From Onstottus_A sp049273835 (GTDB lineage Bacteria; Acidobacteriota; Blastocatellia; UBA7656), in NCBI GenBank assembly GCA_049273835.1, contig JBASRM010000688.1, positions 1-7,456 on the forward strand: 7,456 nt of DNA. The letters are read 5' to 3'. Below are positions 1-4,856 of this stretch, in pieces. A model generated the notes under the pieces. The model ran no database searches. It was not told where the DNA came from and saw only the letters and a program-made list of their open reading frames with translations. Each line of letters opens with the position of its first letter. Within the stretch, counting starts at the first letter, position 1. The position numbers were made by a program, and so were the translations under genes.

Positions 1-28
1 GCATTTCTACTTCATAAACGTCTGCCAT
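1..28 (-). CDS. Probable start of a divergent gene, cut by the window edge
   Basis: An ATG on the minus strand at 28-26 opens a frame reading M-A-D-V-Y-E-V-E-M that runs off the left edge. A GAGAG stretch lies about 9 bases upstream, and a near-perfect extended -10 element (TGATATAAT) lies about 40 bases upstream, which predicts a leader of about 32 bases. Only nine codons are visible, so the product cannot be named. The call rests on promoter, spacing and open frame together rather than on protein similarity, and it could be chance. Confidence 0.42.
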
Positions 29-67
29 TTGTGCGGGCTCTCAATCCAATTGTTTGTTGTGCGCGCG

Positions 68-76
68 ATTATATCA
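68..76 (-). promoter_or_regulatory. Extended -10 promoter for the divergent left-edge gene
   Basis: On the minus strand the bases read TGATATAAT, a perfect TATAAT hexamer (68-73) preceded by TG and one spacer base. This is the extended -10 form recognised by housekeeping sigma-70-type holoenzyme. No good -35 hexamer sits 16-18 bases upstream, which is tolerated when the TG extension is present. Transcription would start near 61, about 32 bases before the ATG at 28. Confidence 0.5.
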
Positions 77-119
77 CAGCCGGATTTGGTTTCCGTTCGC
101 AACTCCTATCACTCTGCTG

Positions 120-128
120 TGCTAGAAT
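120..128 (+). promoter_or_regulatory. Extended -10 promoter for the arsC-like gene
   Basis: The plus strand reads TGCTAGAAT, an extended -10 element: TG at 120-121, one base, then TAGAAT with five of six matches to TATAAT. No convincing -35 is visible near 100-105. The predicted start of transcription, about 135, leaves a short leader that still contains the purine-rich ribosome site at 138-145. It faces away from the minus-strand element at 68-76, so both promoters share one short control region. Confidence 0.42.
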
Positions 129-148
129 CGAGAACATAGAGGAAGACC

Positions 149-502
149 ATGAGCGAGAAGATCAAGGTTTATCAGAAGCCTACTTGCAGCAAGTGCAGGG
201 TGACGATGGGAATCCTGAAAGAGCGGGGAGCCGAGTTTGAGTCGATCAACTACTATGAGAACCCGCTCGACGCTTCAGAACTTCGCAAGCTGATCGATAA
301 GCTCGGCATCACCCCGCGTCAGCTGCTGCGCAAAGGCGAGCAGGTGTTTCGGGACTTGAAGCTCGCCCAACGTGAGCTTTCCGATGATCAACTGATACAG
401 CTCATGGTCGAAAACCCCGATCTAATTCAGCGTCCCATCGTGGTGCGGGGCAACAAGGCGGTGCTCGGTCGTCCACCCGAAAACGTGGACCAGCTTTTGT
501 GA
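149..502 (+). CDS. ArsC/Spx-family thioredoxin-fold protein, arsenate-reductase-like
   Basis: A 117-residue cytosolic protein of the ArsC/YffB/Spx family. Enzymes of this family reduce arsenate through a cysteine near the N-terminus, using glutaredoxin or thioredoxin. Here the cysteine motif is C13-S-K-C16. By eye R61 (in QLLRKG), R95 (in LIQRPIVV) and R108 (in LGRPPE) fall where E. coli ArsC has its three substrate-binding arginines. The length fits the short ArsC-like branch, somewhat under classical ArsC (about 140). The start is fixed by AGAGGAAG at 138-145, about six bases before ATG. There is no arsenic operon partner (arsR, arsB, acr3) in view, so the true substrate may be a disulfide or another oxyanion. 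A transcriptional Spx role is unlikely outside Firmicutes. Family membership is sure; arsenate specificity is inferred. Confidence 0.93.
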   Translation: MSEKIKVYQKPTCSKCRVTMGILKERGAEFESINYYENPLDASELRKLIDKLGITPRQLLRKGEQVFRDLKLAQRELSDDQLIQLMVENPDLIQRPIVVRGNKAVLGRPPENVDQLL

Positions 503-731
503 ATGGTTGCGTGTCATCAATTCCCGGCTACCTCACACCCCAACGCCAAGCCTGTACTGAATTGCCATTAGACTGTCGGTTATACGGACGCCTGAAGCCA
601 CTTAGGGGCGCTAAAACTGCTGATTTAGAACACGGAATATTTTTTGCAGCGAGGTGAGCCCGGAGCGCGTCTTATCAATTGAAGGGATAAGTGAAAAACG
701 GACGCGGTCCTGAATCGGAGAGGTCATGACA
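503..731. other. Non-coding gap between the arsC-like gene and the CxxC gene
   Basis: I find no gene in this stretch. It holds a 6-bp inverted repeat (671-691) and a tight GGAC/GTCC hairpin with a three-base loop (700-710) just upstream of the next gene. There is a T6 run near 640-645 without a strong GC stem before it, so I do not call a terminator for the arsC-like gene. No -10/-35 pair with proper spacing is evident for the downstream gene. Confidence 0.5.
671..691. repeat. 6-bp inverted repeat upstream of the CxxC gene
   Basis: CTTATC at 671-676 and GATAAG at 686-691 are exact reverse complements around a nine-base AT-rich centre. They lie about 40 bases upstream of the small CxxC gene. 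This could be a half-site operator or a leader hairpin. A 6-bp match of this kind can also arise by chance, and no second copy is seen in the window. Confidence 0.25.
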
Positions 732-920
732 ATGAAAATACTGGCATTCTTAAGAAATCACGCACACTACTGGGGAATCCCACATCCTCGCAACGTTGAT
801 AGTCGGCTGATTCAAACATGTTATGAATGTGGAGCCGAGCGCGAAGTCAAGATTGAACTGCGACCGTCGTTTGTAGAAGACATAACCGCACCGATACATG
901 GTGACCATCTTGCCGCATGA
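732..920 (+). CDS. Short CxxC protein of unknown function
   Basis: A predicted 62-residue protein beginning MKILAFLRNH. The centre has C-Y-E-C-G, a single CxxC knuckle, inside a stretch (LIQTCYECGAEREVK) that I recall from short hypothetical proteins of Acidobacteriota. No signal peptide or membrane segment is seen. With only one cysteine pair it could bind a metal as a dimer, or be a redox or structural knuckle. Two ATGs are close together (726 and 732). GAGAGG at 718-723 is only two bases from the first but eight from the second, so 732 is preferred. An in-frame TGA at 711 rules out an earlier start. It converges with the acetyltransferase gene, with 26 bases between stops. Short length keeps confidence moderate. 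Confidence 0.66.
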   Translation: MKILAFLRNHAHYWGIPHPRNVDSRLIQTCYECGAEREVKIELRPSFVEDITAPIHGDHLAA

Positions 921-946
921 GGACCAATAGTCCGGCTATAGTCGGG

Positions 947-1540
947 TCAGGGGGCGGTTGGAGCGACTGCGCCACGCTTTTTTATGTAACTTGTCCCGCA
1001 CACCGAACAACTGGCTTGTTCGTTTGTTTGCGGGTCAATCGATAGATCGAGCTTAACGCCACACCGGCACATCCATCCTGCGACTCGGCCGGGATTTCCA
1101 ACCACCATCGCATAATCCGGTACATCGCGAGTTACTACGGCGCCGGCTCCGATAAACGCGTACCGGCCCACAGTGTGACCGCAAATCACGGTTGCGTTCG
1201 CGCCGATCGAAGCGCCGCGCTTGACCAGCGTCCTGCGGTATTCGTCCTTACGCGAGACCTGGCTGCGCGGGTTAGTCACGTTGGTGAAGACCATCGAGGG
1301 TCCGCAGAACACATCGTCTTCCAGTTCAACCCCGGTGTACACCGAGACATTATTCTGAATCTTCACATTGTCGCCGATGACAACCTGAGGGGAGATGACT
1401 ACGTTCTGGCCGATGTTGCAGCTGCGACCAATCTTCGAACCGGCCATTATGTGAGAAAAGTGCCAAATCTTTGTACCTTCGCCGATCTCACAAGGCTGGT
1501 CCACGTAGCTGGATTCGTGTACGAAATAGTCTATTTCCAT
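947..1540 (-). CDS. WlbB/WbpD-like hexapeptide-repeat N-acetyltransferase
   Basis: A left-handed beta-helix acetyltransferase of 197 residues. Relatives (WbpD, WlbB) transfer acetyl from acetyl-CoA to the 3-amino group of UDP-2-acetamido-3-amino-2,3-dideoxy-glucuronate, for O-antigen-type surface sugars. Family hallmarks are present: IGEGTKIWHFSHI near the start, hexapeptide turns (IGRSCNIGQNVVI, VVIGDNVKIQNNVSVY), the FCGPSMVFTNVTNPRS segment, then GASIGANATVICG and the GAGAVVTRDVP loop. The C-terminus carries C158-x-C160 and C178-x-x-C181, a small zinc-ribbon-like tail. The ATG at 1540 matches the usual family N-terminus (MEIDYFVHESS) but lacks a ribosome site. A TTG at 1633 would add 31 basic, low-complexity residues and has a strong Shine-Dalgarno sequence upstream. 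It follows the oxidoreductase gene on the same strand, a normal pairing. Acetyltransferase class is sure; the exact sugar is inferred. Confidence 0.91.
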   Translation of the reverse strand: MEIDYFVHESSYVDQPCEIGEGTKIWHFSHIMAGSKIGRSCNIGQNVVISPQVVIGDNVKIQNNVSVYTGVELEDDVFCGPSMVFTNVTNPRSQVSRKDEYRRTLVKRGASIGANATVICGHTVGRYAFIGAGAVVTRDVPDYAMVVGNPGRVAGWMCRCGVKLDLSIDPQTNEQASCSVCGTSYIKKRGAVAPTAP

Positions 1541-1642
1541 GTACGCTCGGGAATATGCCGCAGCCTGTCCAGTCCGCCGTGCGTTCGACCTGCCTTTTCT
1601 ACCGCAGGCCTGAGACGATAGGAGCCCGAACAATCTACGTTA

Positions 1643-1651
1643 GATCACCTC
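1643..1651 (-). promoter_or_regulatory. Strong Shine-Dalgarno sequence overlapping the oxidoreductase stop
   Basis: The minus strand reads GAGGTGATC, fully complementary to the 3' end of 16S rRNA. Its first two bases are the last two of the oxidoreductase TGA stop (1652-1650). The only nearby start in the acetyltransferase frame is TTG at 1633, nine bases past the end of the match and 14 from its GAGG core, which is rather far. The arrangement suggests translational coupling of the pair, but the family-consistent ATG lies about 100 bases further on. Confidence 0.45.
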
Positions 1652-2660
1652 ATAAGCTCATTGGCGTTCCGCCTTCTGCAAGCGACCGTTCGGCCGCGTC
1701 TAGCACTCGCAAGACCCGCAAGCCGCTTTCTCCATCGGTGAGCGGGCGCCGGCGACTGTTGATGCTTTCGAGAAACTGTATGCTCTGACGCCTAAGCGGT
1801 TCGGCATCGTCGAGCGCCTCCGCGATCCCTTCATTTTTCCTCGTGATCGGTTCTCCATCGACAAACTCGACGCCCTGGTCGTACACCACCAGCTTGCTGT
1901 CAATCCGAACGTCGTCAAACACCGCCATCCGCCTCGACCCAACAGCGACCAGACGTTGCTCTTTGTACGGGTGCAGCCAGCTCACGAAAATGTGCGCGCG
2001 GATGCCGTTCGGGAATTCGATATTTGTGACAGTCACGTCGGCTATGCTGGGTTGAAGATAAGCTCCCCCGATTGCACAGATCCGGTTGGGCCAGGCGCCA
2101 ACCAGCCGAAGAATGATTGCAATGTCGTGCGGAGCGAAACTCCAAAGTATGTTCTCTTCCCTTCTCACCTTTCCCAAATTCAGCCTATTGGAATAGATGT
2201 AACGAAGCTCTCCCAGCTCTCCCGACAAGATAAGTTCACGAAGCCTCAACACTGCCGGATGATACTCGAGGAGATGACCCACCATGAGAATTGCGCCGCG
2301 TTTATCGGCAAGCTCGACCAGGCTGTGAGCTTCGGCGATGTTCAGCGTAAGCGGCTTCTCGACAAGCACATCCTTGCCTGCTTCGATCGCCGCGACCGCC
2401 ATCTGATGGTGGGTCTCCGCGGGCGTAGCGATGACCACGCCGCGAATGCCGCTATCAACCAGGACCCGTTCAAAGTTGCGCTCTATGGGGATCGCCGGAA
2501 ACTTTCGCATGACCTCGGCCAATGAGGATTCGCTTGTATCGCACACCATCCCAAGCGCGCCCAGCTCGTTGAAGTTTCGCACGTGGTTCATGCCCCAGTA
2601 GCCAGCCCCCACTACTGCAACCAGCGGCCTCCCGTCACTTCGTTCGGATCCTGTTTTCAT
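1650..2660 (-). CDS. Gfo/Idh/MocA oxidoreductase, WlbA/WbpB-like
   Basis: A cytosolic NAD(P)-dependent sugar dehydrogenase of 336 residues, normal for the family. The Rossmann fold opens with G18-A-G-Y-W-G23. The E101-K102-P103 motif supplies the usual catalytic lysine, and H178-D179 in WSFAPHDIAI supplies the usual histidine position. The segments GHLLEYHPAV and HIFVSWLHPYKEQR belong to the subgroup found beside sugar acetyltransferases and aminotransferases. WbpB/WlbA oxidise UDP-GlcNAcA at C3 to the 3-keto sugar. The downstream neighbour is a WbpD/WlbB-like acetyltransferase, which supports a nucleotide-sugar role, though no aminotransferase is nearby. The start at ATG 2660 places the Rossmann glycines at the expected distance; a TTG at 2747 would add 29 unlikely residues. 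No clear ribosome site precedes 2660. A weak promoter (TTCAAC, 17 bases, CATATT; 2720-2692) would give a leader of about 25 bases. Substrate is inferred. Confidence 0.92.
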   Translation of the reverse strand: MKTGSERSDGRPLVAVVGAGYWGMNHVRNFNELGALGMVCDTSESSLAEVMRKFPAIPIERNFERVLVDSGIRGVVIATPAETHHQMAVAAIEAGKDVLVEKPLTLNIAEAHSLVELADKRGAILMVGHLLEYHPAVLRLRELILSGELGELRYIYSNRLNLGKVRREENILWSFAPHDIAIILRLVGAWPNRICAIGGAYLQPSIADVTVTNIEFPNGIRAHIFVSWLHPYKEQRLVAVGSRRMAVFDDVRIDSKLVVYDQGVEFVDGEPITRKNEGIAEALDDAEPLRRQSIQFLESINSRRRPLTDGESGLRVLRVLDAAERSLAEGGTPMSL

Positions 2661-2743
2661 TGATAAGACTAGATTGAACGGCCTTGACTTTAATATGTAA
2701 TCTTTGCGACACCGGTTGAAGTCCGCTCTCGCTCGACCGGCCT

Positions 2744-3616
2744 TCAATGTAGAGTGCGATTGGGGTCATCGATGCCGAACACATCCCGATAGGCGACGGC
2801 AGACGCCGAGATCATCCACGGCAGAGTCACCAGCGCTCCTACTCCGCAACCCAGTAGCCCACCCCCGGCGATTGCGGCGAACACGAGTCCTACTACCCAC
2901 CACATGAATGCGTCACGAGAAAAGACCAGTTTGGCAACCTGGTTTATCGCGTTGGCCACGTCCAGCCCGCGTTCGTAAACCAGCGACATCGTAAACCCGA
3001 GCATCAAGGATAGCACTGGAGTTGCAAAAGCGCTCACCAACCCAAAGAACGCATTGTTGTTCCCGATGCCTCCGAGCCCCACGTAAATCGCGCCAAAAAT
3101 CAAGAAGGTCAGAAACGATTGAAGAAATCGCCCTCGCCAGTTGAACAGATCGCCTACCTCCGGCCTTTCACCGCGCATAGTCTTGAAGGCCATCCGGAAC
3201 ATCCCCATCAACATCGGGCCCGCGAGTATTCCCAGGGTTACCGCGCTCAACAGCGCCCCGATCAGCGTTCCTAATGACATCACCGCCCAATTCTCCTTGT
3301 ACACTTGCCATCCTCCCGATAGCCAATCGCCAAGTGAGATATGGGGCGCCCCAGCTTGCGGCGGCGGTTGGTAAGCCGCCGGCGGAGGTGGCGGGTAATA
3401 GACCGACGGCATCTGGCGCGGATATGATCCTCCGGTCGGTGCTGTTGGTCCGGGCTGAACGGGAATGGTGGGGCGTTGCGATTCGGGGTTCGGTTCCGGG
3501 CTCAAGATCCACGCCGTGGCATCCTCGCCGCGCAGGTCCTGAGGCATACCGCATTGACGACAGAATTTCTCATCGTCTTCAACGGCCCGCCCACAGTTTG
3601 GACACCACTTAGCCAT
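2744..3616 (-). CDS. Zinc-ribbon, proline-rich, multi-pass membrane protein
   Basis: A 290-residue protein in three parts. Residues 5-22 form a zinc ribbon (C5-P-N-C8 and C19-R-Q-C22). Residues 39-92 are a proline-rich, probably disordered linker with a P5 run at 75-79. Residues 95-281 are an integral membrane domain with hydrophobic segments near 110-140, 165-184, 190-213 and 237-276. The membrane part resembles the DUF975/DUF4013-type proteins from memory; its function is unknown. Topology probably leaves the zinc ribbon cytoplasmic. The start at 3616 is chosen because GGAG (3628-3625) sits eight bases upstream and the zinc ribbon then begins at residue 5; a GTG at 3691 would add 25 residues. 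A five-bp hairpin (3632-3645) lies just upstream of that ribosome site. It sits 109 bases after purM and 83 before the oxidoreductase, with no evident functional link. Confidence 0.88.
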   Translation of the reverse strand: MAKWCPNCGRAVEDDEKFCRQCGMPQDLRGEDATAWILSPEPNPESQRPTIPVQPGPTAPTGGSYPRQMPSVYYPPPPPAAYQPPPQAGAPHISLGDWLSGGWQVYKENWAVMSLGTLIGALLSAVTLGILAGPMLMGMFRMAFKTMRGERPEVGDLFNWRGRFLQSFLTFLIFGAIYVGLGGIGNNNAFFGLVSAFATPVLSLMLGFTMSLVYERGLDVANAINQVAKLVFSRDAFMWWVVGLVFAAIAGGGLLGCGVGALVTLPWMISASAVAYRDVFGIDDPNRTLH

Positions 3617-3725
3617 CCTTCTCGCTCCGTCTCTCGCTAACGAGATAGCCTCGCCTCTGGATTGGGAGGTGATACCGCCTCGCTGAATCACAAAGTCGCT
3701 GTTGCATCAAAGATACAGATCCATT

Positions 3726-4760
3726 TTACTTGATTGTCGTCGTTCGCGGGCCACTAACGATCCTGCCGATGTCGAAGTGTGCTTCGCTTGTCTTATCGAA
3801 GTGGTCGCGCACCATGCCAGCATTTTCAGCGGCGGTGATCACAACCATGCCGATTCCCATGTTGAAAGTGCGATACATCTCGCGCACAGGAACATTCCCG
3901 ATTCGCGTCAACAATTCGAACACAGGAAGGATGGGCCACGAACCGGCATCGATCTGGGCGGCGGTGCCCTCAGGCAAGATGCGCGGAATGTTCTCCAGCA
4001 ATCCACCACCTGTGATGTGTGCCAGCCCTTTTATCACACCCGATTCAAGCAAGCCATCCAGAGCGCGGAGATAGCTGCGGTGCGGTTTGAGCAATTCTTG
4101 AGCGGCGGTGCAGCCAAGCTCCTCAATTTGAGTGTCCAATGCATATCCGCCAACTTCGAATACCAGCTTTCGAGCAAGGCTGTAACCGTTAGTATGCAGA
4201 CCAACAGACGGCAACCCGATCATCACATCGCCGGAGTGGATGCGCGAGCCGTCGATAATCAACGCGCGATCAACGACCCCGACTATGAACCCTGCAACGT
4301 CATATTCACTCTCGGCGTAGAAGCCTGGCATCTCAGCAGTCTCTCCGCCAATCAGCGCGCAACCAGCTTCTTTACATCCGCGAGCCAGCCCTTCTACCAG
4401 CGACGCGATGGTTTGAGGCACAAGCCGTCCCGATGCGATGTAATCAAGAAAGAACAGCGGCCGAGCACCTTGAACCAGAATGTCGTTCACGCAATGGCAA
4501 ACAAGATCGTAGCCAACCGTGTCGTGAGTGCCGGTCATGAAGGCAACACGCAGCTTGGTGCCTACTCCGTCAGCCGACGATACCAGCACAGGCTCTTTCA
4601 TTTGAGAAAAGTCGGCTCGAAACATTCCTCCAAACGAACCAATTTCAGTCATCACATTCGGGGTAAAAGTCGCGCGCGCTAACAGCTTGATGCGATCCTT
4701 TGCGTCATTGGCGGCGTCGATGTCCACGCCCGCATCGCGATAACTGATTTGCTCTTTCAT
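3726..4760 (-). CDS. purM: Phosphoribosylformylglycinamidine cyclo-ligase (AIR synthetase)
   Basis: The fifth step of de novo purine synthesis: ATP-dependent closure of formylglycinamidine ribonucleotide (FGAM) to aminoimidazole ribonucleotide (AIR), in the cytosol. The 344 residues match the family's usual length. PurM signatures run in order: SYRDAGVDIDAA at the N-terminus, GSFGGMF, the ATP-binding SSADGVGTKLRVA, HCVNDILVQGARPLFFLDY, IGGETAEMPGFY, GLPSVGLHTNGYSLAR, HITGGGLLENIPRILP and FNMGIGMVVI near the end. The start has AAAGGTG (4770-4764) five bases upstream from its AAGG core. No truncation or frameshift is seen. No other purine gene, such as the frequent partner purN, is visible. The gap to the upstream ATPase gene is 96 bases and holds no strong promoter, so transcription may be independent or shared. 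Confidence 0.97.
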   Translation of the reverse strand: MKEQISYRDAGVDIDAANDAKDRIKLLARATFTPNVMTEIGSFGGMFRADFSQMKEPVLVSSADGVGTKLRVAFMTGTHDTVGYDLVCHCVNDILVQGARPLFFLDYIASGRLVPQTIASLVEGLARGCKEAGCALIGGETAEMPGFYAESEYDVAGFIVGVVDRALIIDGSRIHSGDVMIGLPSVGLHTNGYSLARKLVFEVGGYALDTQIEELGCTAAQELLKPHRSYLRALDGLLESGVIKGLAHITGGGLLENIPRILPEGTAAQIDAGSWPILPVFELLTRIGNVPVREMYRTFNMGIGMVVITAAENAGMVRDHFDKTSEAHFDIGRIVSGPRTTTIK

Positions 4761-4856
4761 TTACACCTTTGCCTTCGACAATGCTGACCAATCATTCTGG
4801 GGCGGATGCACCAGAGAACATGAGCGTATAGAACTCGCGTCGCCTAAATGCCTCAA

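Noticed and set aside
31..240. Plus-strand open frame overlapping the start of the arsC-like gene
   Set aside because: It runs through the promoter region and into the arsC-like gene in another frame, with no ribosome site and no protein-like features.
654..713. GTG mini-frame of 19 codons after GCGAGGTGAG
   Set aside because: The would-be ribosome site overlaps the start codon, the peptide is nondescript, and nothing suggests a leader peptide with a regulatory codon run.
921..946. Possible bidirectional terminator between the convergent genes
   Set aside because: There are only weak overlapping stems (GGAC/GTCC and ATAGT/GCTAT) and no T-run on either side, so it is not a supported intrinsic terminator.
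1956..2525. Plus-strand open frame of 189 codons opposite the oxidoreductase
   Set aside because: It is antisense to a well-supported Gfo/Idh/MocA gene, has no family resemblance and no evident ribosome site.
3664..3680. GGGAGGTGAT on the plus strand, whose complement resembles the 3' end of 16S rRNA
   Set aside because: Only about ten bases match, no rRNA sequence surrounds it, and no start codon follows at a useful distance on the plus strand. It is probably chance.
3702..4682. Plus-strand open frame of 326 codons opposite purM
   Set aside because: It lies almost wholly antisense to a clear purM gene. Its composition (rich in His, Arg, Ser, Gln) shows no recognisable domain, and it is explained by the codon bias of purM.
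4761..4856. Possible promoter before purM (TTGAGG, 17 bases, TTCTAT on the minus strand)
   Set aside because: The -35 and -10 each match poorly, about three of six for the -10, and the -35 lies next to the ATPase stop. It is not distinguishable from chance.
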